A DNA stretch of 64,000 bases, from the NCBI GenBank assembly GCA_945888525.1, contig CAMDAF010000008.1, forward strand, positions 19,229-83,228, in the 5' to 3' direction. The DNA comes from Chitinophaga pinensis (GTDB lineage Bacteria; Bacteroidota; Bacteroidia; NS11-12g; UBA955). The position numbers and the translations under genes are program-made. The notes under the pieces are model-generated. The model was not told the DNA's origin, ran no database searches, and was given only the letters and a program-made list of their open reading frames with translations. This document shows, in pieces, positions 20,054 through 29,995 of this stretch (position 1 is the first letter of the stretch; every line of letters starts with the position of its first letter).

Positions 20054-22252
20054 CTAGTTCGCCATATTGCTAATAAATTGCAAACGCATTAATTGAAGTT
20101 CTTCGTAGGTAAAGTCATTGTCAAAATCGACAACTGCCTTATTAACGTCATCTTCCTCCTGAGATTTAAAATACTCAAAAATTTCTTCCTGGTACTCCTC
20201 TTCTATTATTTCATCAATACAATAATGGAGATCCAAACTGGTACCCATGGTAACCATTTGCTCCAATTCCTGCATTAAATCTTGATAAGGTATGCCATTG
20301 CTTCTTGCAATATCCTCAAGGGCCATTTTTTTGTCGATGTTTAATATAATGGCGATTTTCTTTTTAGATTTTTCGCCAGAGGTTTTAACCACCACATCAG
20401 AAGGACGGTCAATATTATTGCGCAGAACATACTCCGCAATATATTCAATAAAGGCTTGTCCGTATTTTTGGGCTTTATTTTTACCTACTCCATGTGTCAT
20501 TTCAAGTTCATCCATGGTAATTGGATACCTGGTAGCCATATCATCCAAAGAAGGATCTTGGAAAATTACATAGGGTGGCAAACCAAATTCCTTAGCCACC
20601 TTTTTACGCAAATCTTTCAAATCGCGCATCAACTCTTCATCAGCAATGCTCTCAAGAACTGCATTTTCAAAATCATCATCGCTAACGAATTCAAATTCAG
20701 TATCGAGTGCCATTTCAAAATGTTTAGGCTTTTGAATGGCATTTTGTCCATCCTCGCTAACACTCAATAAACCATATTTTTCAATGTTTTTGTTGATGTA
20801 ATTATTAAGTAAACACAATCTTATAATGCCCTTCCAAAAGAGTTTATCTTTATCTTTTCCTATTCCAAAGAATGCGAAAGCATCATGGCCATGGTCTTTA
20901 ACCGAATCCGATTTTTTACCAATAATGTAATTTACTAAGTGGGAAATTTCAGTTTCTGACTTTAGAGAATCTAAAGATTTCAAAGCATTTACAACATCAT
21001 TACTAACGTCCGATTTAGGCTTAGGGTGTCGACAATTGTCGCACATCTTGTTGCAATTTTCATCTTCAAAACTTTCGCCAAAATAATTCAGCAAAGTTCG
21101 GCGACGGCATTGCGAACTTTCAGAGAAAGCAGAGGTTTCATCCAAGAGCAAGGTACCAATCTCCCTTTCAGCAACTGGCTTGTCCTTCATAAACTTCTCA
21201 AGCTTTTCTATATCGCTTGGGTTGTAGAACAAAATACAATCGCCTTCAAAGCCATCGCGACCAGCCCTTCCGGTTTCTTGGTAATACCCTTCTAAACTCT
21301 TTGGCACATCAAAATGGATAACGAAGCGAACGTCTGGTTTATCGATACCCATACCAAATGCTATGGTAGCAACAATAACGTGGCATTCTTCCATCAAGAA
21401 TGCATCTTGATTGTGCACGCGGGTTTTAGCGTCTAATCCAGCATGGTAAGGAAGTGCCTTAACACCATTTAAAGTCAACATTTCAGCTAGCTCCTCTACC
21501 CTTTTACGGCTAAGGCAATATATGATTCCAGATTTGCCTGAACGGGCTTTAATTACAGATATAATATCTTTAAACACCCTTTCTTTGCTTCCCTTAGGTT
21601 TAACCTCATAAAACAGATTGGTTCTATTAAATGAAGATTTAAACAATTTGGCATCACTCATTCCAAGGTTTTTCTGAATATCACTTTGAACTTTAGGCGT
21701 TGCGGTAGCAGTCAAAGCAATCATAGGAACATCATTTATGTCCTTGATCATTTGTTTTATTCTGCGGTACTCAGGTCTAAAATCGTGACCCCATTCACTA
21801 ATACAATGGGCTTCATCAATTGCAACAAAAGAAATCTCTATACTTTTAAGAAATTCTATGGTTTCTTCTTTTTTGAGTGTTTCAGGTGCTACATATAACA
21901 ATTTGGTATTGCCTGTGCCCATATCATCTTTCACCTTGGTGATCTCACTTTTTGAAAGAGAAGAATTCAAGAAATGTGCAATGTTATCGTTTTCTCCGAA
22001 ACCCCTAATGCTATCAACCTGATTCTTCATCAAGGCAATGAGTGGGGAAATAATGATGGCGGTACCGGGCATCATTAAAGCAGGCAATTGGTAACATAAA
22101 GACTTGCCTGCGCCAGTTGGCATAATGACAAAACAATCTTCGTGGTTCAACACACTTTCTATAATTACTTCTTGGTTACCTTTAAATCCGTCAAAACCGA
22201 AAAAATCTTTGAGGGCTTTTTTCGCGTTCAATGGTCTCTGCGCTAATGTCAT
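20054..22252 (-). CDS. recQ: ATP-dependent DNA helicase RecQ
   Basis: MPTGAGKSLCYQLPALM; DEAHCISEWGHDFRPEY; GRAGRDGFEGDC; RQC/HRDC-like C-terminus. Confidence 0.95.
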   Translation of the reverse strand: MTLAQRPLNAKKALKDFFGFDGFKGNQEVIIESVLNHEDCFVIMPTGAGKSLCYQLPALMMPGTAIIISPLIALMKNQVDSIRGFGENDNIAHFLNSSLSKSEITKVKDDMGTGNTKLLYVAPETLKKEETIEFLKSIEISFVAIDEAHCISEWGHDFRPEYRRIKQMIKDINDVPMIALTATATPKVQSDIQKNLGMSDAKLFKSSFNRTNLFYEVKPKGSKERVFKDIISVIKARSGKSGIIYCLSRKRVEELAEMLTLNGVKALPYHAGLDAKTRVHNQDAFLMEECHVIVATIAFGMGIDKPDVRFVIHFDVPKSLEGYYQETGRAGRDGFEGDCILFYNPSDIEKLEKFMKDKPVAEREIGTLLLDETSAFSESSQCRRRTLLNYFGESFEDENCNKMCDNCRHPKPKSDVSNDVVNALKSLDSLKSETEISHLVNYIIGKKSDSVKDHGHDAFAFFGIGKDKDKLFWKGIIRLCLLNNYINKNIEKYGLLSVSEDGQNAIQKPKHFEMALDTEFEFVSDDDFENAVLESIADEELMRDLKDLRKKVAKEFGLPPYVIFQDPSLDDMATRYPITMDELEMTHGVGKNKAQKYGQAFIEYIAEYVLRNNIDRPSDVVVKTSGEKSKKKIAIILNIDKKMALEDIARSNGIPYQDLMQELEQMVTMGTSLDLHYCIDEIIEEEYQEEIFEYFKSQEEDDVNKAVVDFDNDFTYEELQLMRLQFISNMAN

Positions 22253-22395
22253 ATCACTATATTTAAGGTTAAATTTACGTTATTATTTGAGTACACTAAA
22301 TTAATATTGTTTCGACCATAAAACCAAACGAATTTAAAAAAATTTTTCTTGTCAAAATTTGGCCTTATTTTGCAGAACTTTTCACCCATAATGGC

Positions 22396-23367
22396 ATGAG
22401 CAGCCAATCAAATTTAGAAATCATACAATACGGCAAAACCTGCATAGAAGTTGAGTTAAATAGCCTTAACAATCTTGTGCATGTTATTGACAACAGCTTT
22501 GCAGATGCGGTGCGATTAATTCTGAACAGCAAGGGCCGCGTTGTAATCACTGGAATAGGAAAGAGTGCAATCATTGCACAAAAGATTGTTGCAACCATGA
22601 ACTCAACAGGAACTCCTTCAATTTTCATGCATGCAGCGGATGCCATACACGGCGATTTGGGTATTATTCAAACGGATGATGTGGTGATCGCAATTTCAAA
22701 AAGCGGCACTACCCCTGAAATCAAAGCGCTTGCACCTTTACTAAAGCAATTTGGAAATCAATTGATCGCCATTGTAAGCAATCTTGATTCTGCACTTGCA
22801 AAAGCAGCAGATATTGTATTAAATACACCTATTGAAAAGGAAGCCTGCCCCAATAATTTAGCACCTACAAGCAGCACAACGGCTCAATTAATGATGGGCG
22901 ATGCCTTGTCCGTGGCGCTTCTTCAATGCAAAAACTTCAGTTCAAATGATTTCTCGAAATACCACCCCGGCGGTGCCTTGGGAAAACGTTTGTATTTAAC
23001 GGTAAAGGAAATTGCAAGCAACAACCTAAAACCAATGGTTGCTCCAAATACGAGCATACAAGAGGTCATTTTTGACATATCAAAAAACAGAATGGGGGCG
23101 ACGGTGGTTGCAGATAATGGGAAAGTAATTGGAATCATTACTGATGGAGACATTAGAAGAATGATTGAGCAAACAAGAAATTTAGAAGGCATTAACGCAT
23201 CGGATATAATGAATACCAATGCCAAAACAATAGATGCAAATGAATTGGCTGCAAATGCCGTTTCATTTATGAGAGAATTAAAAGTTAGCCAATTAATAGT
23301 TATGGAAACCGATGAATATATTGGCATGGTGCATATACACGATTTAAATAAAGAAGGATTAATTTAA
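22396..23367 (+). CDS. kdsD: KpsF/GutQ (KdsD) arabinose-5-phosphate isomerase, SIS + CBS domains
   Basis: GIGKSAIIAQKIVATMNSTGTPSIFMHAADAIHGDLG; SKSGTTPEI; tandem CBS. Confidence 0.93.
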   Translation: MSSQSNLEIIQYGKTCIEVELNSLNNLVHVIDNSFADAVRLILNSKGRVVITGIGKSAIIAQKIVATMNSTGTPSIFMHAADAIHGDLGIIQTDDVVIAISKSGTTPEIKALAPLLKQFGNQLIAIVSNLDSALAKAADIVLNTPIEKEACPNNLAPTSSTTAQLMMGDALSVALLQCKNFSSNDFSKYHPGGALGKRLYLTVKEIASNNLKPMVAPNTSIQEVIFDISKNRMGATVVADNGKVIGIITDGDIRRMIEQTRNLEGINASDIMNTNAKTIDANELAANAVSFMRELKVSQLIVMETDEYIGMVHIHDLNKEGLI

Positions 23368-23368
23368 G

Positions 23369-24463
23369 ATGAGAAAGAATACGAATAATTATGTAGTCAT
23401 AATGGCTGGAGGCATTGGAAGTAGATTTTGGCCTCTTAGCAAACGCAGCTACCCAAAACAATTTCACGACATATTGGGTGTTGGCAAATCATTACTAAGA
23501 CTAACATTCGACCGATTTGCGCAATTCATCGAAGTAGAGAACATTTTTGTCATTACCAATGCGAGTTACACAACATTGGTTAATGAGCAATTACCGGAGA
23601 TGCCAGTTTCCAATATCATTGACGAACCCGCAGCTATGAATACAGCCCCTTGTGTTGCCTATGCTAGCTTTAAAATATTTGCACAAAACCCGAATGCCAA
23701 CTTAATCTTCGCTCCGAGTGATCATCTAATTACCGATGAAAAAACATTTGAAGAGAGTTTATTGAAAGCTTTACACTTCACAGAATCAAATAAGATGCTC
23801 CTCACATTGGGCATTAAACCAAACCGCCCGGATACCGGGTATGGCTATATTCAGCACCATGAAAAAGTAGTAAGTGACGGTGTCTTTATGGTTAAAACTT
23901 TTACTGAAAAACCCACATTGGAAATCGCACAAACCTTTATAGACAGTGGCGACTTTTCATGGAACAGTGGAATATTCATATGGAAAGCATCCGATATCCT
24001 TGAAGAGTTCAATTTACATCAAAACGATATGTATGAATTGTTCCATAAAGGCATGAAGAAATACAACACATCTGAAGAACAAGCTTTCATCAACAAGCAA
24101 TATCCGCTTTGCAAGAGCATCTCAATAGACTATGCCATAATGGAAAAAACTAAAATTGCTGGGATTGTTCCTGTTGATTTTGGTTGGAGTGATCTAGGTA
24201 CTTGGAAATCACTCTTTGTGCTTAGGGAAAAGGACGAAAACAACAACTTGAAACATGGCAACAACATTGAAGTTTATAATTCTAAAAATTGCTTAATCGT
24301 TGAAGAATCAAATCCGAACAAACTTGTTGTTGTTGAAGGCTACGAAGACGCCATCATTGTAGACACCGACGACATTCTATTTATAAGCCATTTAAGCAAG
24401 GAACAGGAAGTCAGAGACATTACCAGTGACATCAAAGAAAAATACAAGGGGAAATTTTCATAA
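23369..24463 (+). CDS. Mannose-1-phosphate guanylyltransferase
   Basis: VVIMAGGIGSRFWPLSKRSYPKQF; FAPSDHLI; FTEKP; WNSGIFIW. Confidence 0.92.
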   Translation: MRKNTNNYVVIMAGGIGSRFWPLSKRSYPKQFHDILGVGKSLLRLTFDRFAQFIEVENIFVITNASYTTLVNEQLPEMPVSNIIDEPAAMNTAPCVAYASFKIFAQNPNANLIFAPSDHLITDEKTFEESLLKALHFTESNKMLLTLGIKPNRPDTGYGYIQHHEKVVSDGVFMVKTFTEKPTLEIAQTFIDSGDFSWNSGIFIWKASDILEEFNLHQNDMYELFHKGMKKYNTSEEQAFINKQYPLCKSISIDYAIMEKTKIAGIVPVDFGWSDLGTWKSLFVLREKDENNNLKHGNNIEVYNSKNCLIVEESNPNKLVVVEGYEDAIIVDTDDILFISHLSKEQEVRDITSDIKEKYKGKFS

Positions 24464-24480
24464 ATCAACCATTTATACCT

Positions 24481-24513
24481 AAAAAAAGCCAAGAATAATT
24501 CTTGGCTTTTTTT
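24481..24513. terminator. Bidirectional terminator
   Basis: AAAAAAAGCCAAGAA taa TTCTTGGCTTTTTTT between convergent genes. Confidence 0.85.
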
Positions 24514-24530
24514 GTAACACAAAGATTTGA

Positions 24531-24773
24531 TTAACTAATTGAACCGCGCACCCTTTGGCTATACAGGCGGATTGCTTGGTTGATGTTGATGTCTGGTTTC
24601 TGCATTTCTTCAAGGCAAAAAACAGCCGCTAGAATGTGGGTCAATTGCTCACCTTCATCTTTGCCTTCTATTTCAATACCCAATGGCTTTTCATCTAAAA
24701 GGTTTTCTTCAGCCATTTTGAGTTGCTCGATTGAGTAAGACTCAATTATTTTCTTTATGACTTGTATGTTCAT
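24531..24773 (-). CDS. Small acidic conserved protein, DUF6952-like
   Basis: IEIEGKDEGEQLTHILAAVF; co-located with thioredoxin gene. Confidence 0.55.
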   Translation of the reverse strand: MNIQVIKKIIESYSIEQLKMAEENLLDEKPLGIEIEGKDEGEQLTHILAAVFCLEEMQKPDININQAIRLYSQRVRGSIS

Positions 24774-25081
24774 AGCTTTGACAACATGTCTAAAAATACA
24801 TCTTCTTTAGATGTGCTCTTTGCTTCTACTAATTTACCGTGGCTAAAGGTTGCAAAAAATGGCAAGTTGTCTACCCCTGCTAATTTTCTTGCTTCTGGGT
24901 TTTGCTCGGCATTTACATCCAAGAAAACGATGTCTTTAAAACGCTCATCTTCACTTAATCTCTTGAATTTGGGTGAAAACAATTTGCAGCTTCCGCACCA
25001 ATCTGCATGGTACTTAACCACCACTTTATCGTGCGCTAAATCGTTTGCGAAATTTGAATCTTCAGTTTTTATAACAGCCAT
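24770..25081 (-). CDS. Thioredoxin family protein
   Basis: VVKYHADWCGSCKLFSPKFKRL. Confidence 0.88.
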   Translation of the reverse strand: MAVIKTEDSNFANDLAHDKVVVKYHADWCGSCKLFSPKFKRLSEDERFKDIVFLDVNAEQNPEARKLAGVDNLPFFATFSHGKLVEAKSTSKEDVFLDMLSKL

Positions 25082-25083
25082 AA

Positions 25084-25839
25084 TTATTTGTTTTTATCTA
25101 TTAGTTCATTTATTTTGGATTCTTCTAGCAAGCCTTCAGATCGGTGCAATATTTTACCATTCTTGAACAACAAGACCAAGGGAATGCTTTGAATTTGGTA
25201 TTTCTCATTGTACTGAGGAAATTGGTCAACATCAATGCTGTAAACGATTACCTCGCTTGAACGCGTATCGTGCACCTTATCAATACTCGGTTGCATCATT
25301 TTACAAGGCTTGCACCAAGTAGCATTAAAATCGACCATTACCAACTTATCGCCTAAAATTGCATCATCAAATGCAATGGTATCATTAGGGTATATTTTTT
25401 TAGGTTCTGTTTTTAAGATTGGCAGGTTTGCATTTTGCCAAGAAAGCATTCCGCCGTCCAATTCATTTATGCTTTTAAACCCTTTGGATTTTAATAACCC
25501 AATTAACTTTGCATTATCTTCTTCATTTGCGCCTATTATACAAACTGGAATGTCTTTGTATAATAGATCTGTGTATGCATCCAACTCTACACTATTGGGG
25601 GCAAACGAGGCAGCATTTGCAATATGGCCTGAATCAAACTCCGCTTTTGACCTTAGATCAATTATTTGTGCATTGTTGTTTGATGCAACTTCGTTAAATG
25701 CCTGCACAGCCAATTTACCACTTCCTAAGTTGTTTTTACAAGATGTAAATACAAGGAGTAACGCTAAAAATGACAAGGGTTTCAACATGCTTGCAAAGGT
25801 ATTTCTTTTTATATTATAAATAAAATTGATTTGAATCAT
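25084..25839 (-). CDS. Rhodanese-like + thioredoxin domain fusion protein
   Basis: IIDLRSKAEFDSGHIANAASF (rhodanese fold) followed by MVDFNATWCKPCKMMQPSIDKV (thioredoxin); lipobox-like SC near N-terminus. Confidence 0.85.
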   Translation of the reverse strand: MIQINFIYNIKRNTFASMLKPLSFLALLLVFTSCKNNLGSGKLAVQAFNEVASNNNAQIIDLRSKAEFDSGHIANAASFAPNSVELDAYTDLLYKDIPVCIIGANEEDNAKLIGLLKSKGFKSINELDGGMLSWQNANLPILKTEPKKIYPNDTIAFDDAILGDKLVMVDFNATWCKPCKMMQPSIDKVHDTRSSEVIVYSIDVDQFPQYNEKYQIQSIPLVLLFKNGKILHRSEGLLEESKINELIDKNK

Positions 25840-25856
25840 AAAGATATAAGAAAAAA

Positions 25857-26156
25857 CTATTTACCAAACAATGCGCTTAAACCTTGCAAGCCACCCGCCA
25901 TGTTTGCAATGTCTCCTATTGAGGCTTTTTCAGCTGAGGCCAAGGCATTATTTACTGCTTCGCAAAGGTCTTCTTCAAGTTGTATTTTATTGTACAACTT
26001 TGACTCTTCAATGTGAATGGCAAGAATTTTGCGGTTACCATTACAATCAACTGTAATACCATTGGTGGTTTCTGTAACGGTGATGGCTTCCATTTTAGCT
26101 TTGAGCTCATCCGCCTTTTTTTTCATTTCTAACAACTGCGAAATATTACCTAACAT
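25857..26156 (-). CDS. YbaB/EbfC family nucleoid-associated protein
   Basis: LLEMKKKADELKAKMEAITVTETTNGITVDCNGNRKILAIHI. Confidence 0.88.
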   Translation of the reverse strand: MLGNISQLLEMKKKADELKAKMEAITVTETTNGITVDCNGNRKILAIHIEESKLYNKIQLEEDLCEAVNNALASAEKASIGDIANMAGGLQGLSALFGK

Positions 26157-26223
26157 AATACGGCAAAGTTAATACAATCTGAAAGGAAAACACAGCTGCT
26201 ACTTTCAAAGAAATAACAGAAAA

Positions 26224-27231
26224 TCAAAAGCGCCTAAACCAAGTTATCATTGGCAATGGGATGGTAGCATTAGCTCCTTCTGGAACAAAATAATTCAACA
26301 TTGCCAAACAAACTTGTATGGATTGAAAATCAGTCTTTTTAAAACGCATTCCAGCCATAATAAGCATATAAGATGAGGTTCTAGTGTTGTTTTTTATTAT
26401 TGTTGACACATTATTTGGGTTGAGTGGGTATATATATTTTACCTCAGAGAAAGTACCTTGTGGCAAGAGCAACATGTTGTCAAAAACAAAACTGGTTTTA
26501 CTCCCAATTTGGACGATTCCTGAGGCTGAAAAAAGTGGTCCACTAAGCATTGATGCTTTAATGGTTGGAATAGATCCGCTGACGTATTCACCGGGAACGT
26601 ACAACGTTCTTTGACTGCTCATGTATCCCCAGCCTCCGGAAATTGTAATGTTATTTTTACGGTTTCCTTTTGTTAAGGAAAGCCAGTGTAAACCGCCAAA
26701 ACCTTTGCTATTGATCCAACCTGAAGTACCCAGCAATGTGCCCGCAGACGCGTATACCTTGGCGCCCTCTTTGCTAAAGGTATATTTAGCAGCCACAGCG
26801 ATTGGACTGAACAACCAAGTAGACATCACCCCTAAATTCAACTTTGAGGTCACCGCAAAATGCACTTCAGGACCAAACAAATTCCACATAGCATAATTTT
26901 GTCCTTTCTTTATCGGAAGGGCATTGTTGGTAAAGGCATAACGTGTGGTAAATGGACTTTCTTCAACATATTCATTGTTGACAATTTCGGCATCTGTAAC
27001 TTTTACAATTTTCTTTACATTTTCTTTTTTAATAAATATCTTTCCTGTCAAATCGGTTAGCATCAGTATTTCTCTCCCATCGTCTGAAAGTATTTTACCA
27101 ATGAACTCTTTCCCATCATACGTCACAACAACAACCTTATTGCTGTCTTGTTTTGACAATGAATCTGTTTGAGCAAATCCCTTGCATGCACATGCAATTA
27201 GGAAGAAGAATAGAATAATTTTATGTTTCAT
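26224..27231 (-). CDS. Hypothetical secreted/outer-membrane protein
   Basis: Signal peptide; beta-rich C-terminal part; no recognised family. Confidence 0.55.
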   Translation of the reverse strand: MKHKIILFFFLIACACKGFAQTDSLSKQDSNKVVVVTYDGKEFIGKILSDDGREILMLTDLTGKIFIKKENVKKIVKVTDAEIVNNEYVEESPFTTRYAFTNNALPIKKGQNYAMWNLFGPEVHFAVTSKLNLGVMSTWLFSPIAVAAKYTFSKEGAKVYASAGTLLGTSGWINSKGFGGLHWLSLTKGNRKNNITISGGWGYMSSQRTLYVPGEYVSGSIPTIKASMLSGPLFSASGIVQIGSKTSFVFDNMLLLPQGTFSEVKYIYPLNPNNVSTIIKNNTRTSSYMLIMAGMRFKKTDFQSIQVCLAMLNYFVPEGANATIPLPMITWFRRF

Positions 27232-27327
27232 AATATTTTAAAATTAAACTGCAATATACAGATAAATTATTATAAACGTATTTTAATCCAAATTCATCAA
27301 ACCAATATTATAAGTTGAATTAAAAAT

Positions 27328-28995
27328 TTAAGACAAACCACTAATTACACCATTGGCATCAATGTGCATGCCCTCAGAGGCTGGAACACTTGGCAAACCA
27401 GGCATGCGCATCATATTTCCCAATATTGGAATTAAAAACCCAGCTCCAGCGGCTATTTCAAACTCACGTACGGTGACTGTAAATCCAATTGGTCGGCCAA
27501 TTTTCTTCTCATTATCGCTGAACGACTTTTGCGTCTTGGCCATACAGATTGGCAATGCTGATAAGCCTATTTTTTCAATGCGTTTTAACCCCTCCAAAGC
27601 CTTAGCGCTGTATTCAACGCTTACGGCTCCATATATTGTTTTGGCTATGGTTTCTATTTTTTCTTTTGGCGATTTGGCATGGTCATATAAAGGTTTAAAA
27701 TTGCTGTTTCCTGATTCTATTTCAGCTATAACCGCTCTTGCCAAATCTTGTGTTCCATTACCGCCCAATTCCCAAGCTTTTGCCAAAACAGCTTTGACAT
27801 TCATTTCACCGCACATTTTTTGCAGCAATTCTATTTCCTCTTGGCTATCTTTTACAAAATGATTGATTGCTATGATTGGATTAAACCCAAATGTCACGGC
27901 ATTTTCAATGTGTTTTTGAAGGTTTACAAAACCCTTTTCAACTCTGTCTAATGAAGGTGTGTTTAGTTCTTCGGGACTTGCGCCGCCATGGTGCCTTAAA
28001 GCCCTTATCGTGGCAACAATAACCATGGCCTTGGGTTTTAAATTTCCGTAAACACATTTAATGTCCAAGAATTTTTCAGCGCCTAAGTCAGCACCAAAGC
28101 CAGCTTCTGTCACTACATAATCAGCTAAGGAAAGCCCCATGCGGGTTGCAATCAGTGAATTGGTACCTTGTGCGATATTGGCAAACGGTCCACCGTGCAA
28201 AATTGCAGGATTGCCTTCTAGCGTTTGGACAAGATTAGGCTTAATCGCATCTTTTAACAAAATGGCCATAGCCTCTTGGACTTTCAAATCGCGGGCAAAA
28301 ACAGGTTCATTGCTGTAAGTAAAACCTACTAATATATTTCCTATCTTTTCTTTGAGACTTTCCAAATCGCTTGACAGACAAAGTATAGCCATGATTTCGG
28401 AAGCTGCGGTGATGTTGAATCCATCGCTGCGCATTACACCATTTGCTTTACCACCTATACCTATGATAATATCTCTTAAGCTGCGGTCATTCATATCAAT
28501 AACCCTTTTCCATAAAACAGTGCGGGGATCAATTTTTACTTCATGTTTAGGATTCTGAATCACATTGTCAATGATGGCAGCTAAAAAATTATTGGCCTTT
28601 TCGATGGCCGAAAAATCGCCGGTAAAATGCAAATTGATGTCTTCCATTGGCACCACTTGAGAATATCCACCACCGGCCGCGCCGCCTTTAATACCAAACA
28701 CTGGCCCCAATGAAGGTTCGCGCAAAACAGCAAGTGATTTCTTGCCAATTTTATTTAAGCCTTCATTTAACCCTATTGAAATGGTGGTCTTGCCCTCTCC
28801 TGCTGGCGTTGGTGTCATTGCCGTTACGAGAACCAAGTTTGATTTTTCGATTTTCTCAAAGTCAATTAAAGACAGAGGAAGCTTTGATTTAAAGCGCCCA
28901 TAATACTCAAGTAATTCTTCTGGAATATTTAATTTTTCAGCTATCTGAGCGATAGGTTTTAAGGCAATCGATTGGGCTATTTCAATATCATTCAT
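27328..28995 (-). CDS. fhs: Formate--tetrahydrofolate ligase
   Basis: TPAGEGKTTISIGLNEGL; REPSLGPVFGIKGGAAGGGYSQVVPMEDINLHFTGD. Confidence 0.96.
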   Translation of the reverse strand: MNDIEIAQSIALKPIAQIAEKLNIPEELLEYYGRFKSKLPLSLIDFEKIEKSNLVLVTAMTPTPAGEGKTTISIGLNEGLNKIGKKSLAVLREPSLGPVFGIKGGAAGGGYSQVVPMEDINLHFTGDFSAIEKANNFLAAIIDNVIQNPKHEVKIDPRTVLWKRVIDMNDRSLRDIIIGIGGKANGVMRSDGFNITAASEIMAILCLSSDLESLKEKIGNILVGFTYSNEPVFARDLKVQEAMAILLKDAIKPNLVQTLEGNPAILHGGPFANIAQGTNSLIATRMGLSLADYVVTEAGFGADLGAEKFLDIKCVYGNLKPKAMVIVATIRALRHHGGASPEELNTPSLDRVEKGFVNLQKHIENAVTFGFNPIIAINHFVKDSQEEIELLQKMCGEMNVKAVLAKAWELGGNGTQDLARAVIAEIESGNSNFKPLYDHAKSPKEKIETIAKTIYGAVSVEYSAKALEGLKRIEKIGLSALPICMAKTQKSFSDNEKKIGRPIGFTVTVREFEIAAGAGFLIPILGNMMRMPGLPSVPASEGMHIDANGVISGLS

Positions 28996-29072
28996 AGGAA
29001 GTTCAAACCTAATGAATAAAAAGGAAAAAAATAAAAACCCTGGTATATTTTATAAACTGACTTTAAACAGCC

Positions 29073-29975
29073 TTATCGCATTTTGTTGCGTTTGGCGAAA
29101 AACGGCAAAAGTATTTGATCGAAAGATTTGCGCGCATCAGCATCAACAAAATCAATCCGGTATTGGTTGCATTTAAGTTTCAATTCATTGGTAAATTTTG
29201 CCATTCTTTTCAAGTAGATATCTCGAACATCATCGGGATACAATTTTAATTCGTCTCCAGATTCAGAATCTACAAACTTATAGGGTCTGTTGTCAAAATT
29301 AAATTTACCTTCAGTTTCTCCATCGGTAATATGAAAAACGATGACTTCGTGTTTGCGAAATTTCAAATGTTGCAAAGCGCTGAACAAAGCATCGTTGTTC
29401 TCAGTATTCTCAAACATATCGCTTAACACAACCACCAAACTTCTTCTATGGATTTGTTCTGCAATTCCATTGATGACAATAGACACATCGGTGCTGGAAC
29501 TTTTCGGCGATTCCATCAACACTTTTTGCAATTGCATGATGATTGTTCTATAATGGGAAGTGGATGATTTAACATCCGTTTGCGACACCACTTGGTCGTT
29601 AAAACAGCTTAAGGAAACGGCATCCCGCTGATGGCGCATTAAGTTGGCCAAAACAGCAGCTGCCAGGGCCGCAAATTTAATTTTACTGTTAGATTCTGCT
29701 GGATAATACATGCTGCTGGAAACATCCATTAATATATGGCAACGCAAATTGGTTTCCTCGTCAAAACGCTTTACAAATAATTTGTCTGTACGCCCATACA
29801 ATTTCCAATCGATATTTTTTGTTGATTCACCCGTATTGTACAAACGGTGTTCAGCAAACTCAACCGAAAAACCATGAAAAGGACTTTTGTGCAAACCTGT
29901 TATAAATCCTTCAACTACTTGAGAAGCCAAAAGGTCTAGATTCTCGTAGCTTACAGCAAGTTCTTGAAGATTCAT
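29073..29975 (-). CDS. DUF58 domain-containing protein
   Basis: GFSVEFAEHRLYNTGESTKNIDWKLYGRTDKLFVKRFDEETNLRCHILMDVSSSM. Confidence 0.9.
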   Translation of the reverse strand: MNLQELAVSYENLDLLASQVVEGFITGLHKSPFHGFSVEFAEHRLYNTGESTKNIDWKLYGRTDKLFVKRFDEETNLRCHILMDVSSSMYYPAESNSKIKFAALAAAVLANLMRHQRDAVSLSCFNDQVVSQTDVKSSTSHYRTIIMQLQKVLMESPKSSSTDVSIVINGIAEQIHRRSLVVVLSDMFENTENNDALFSALQHLKFRKHEVIVFHITDGETEGKFNFDNRPYKFVDSESGDELKLYPDDVRDIYLKRMAKFTNELKLKCNQYRIDFVDADARKSFDQILLPFFAKRNKMR

Positions 29976-29995
29976 GGTTTTAACAAAATTACAAA

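Noticed and set aside
25310-25819. 169-aa + strand ORF
   Set aside because: Antisense to the rhodanese-thioredoxin gene; no domain logic.
27353-27862. 169-aa + strand ORF
   Set aside because: Antisense to fhs, which is unambiguous.
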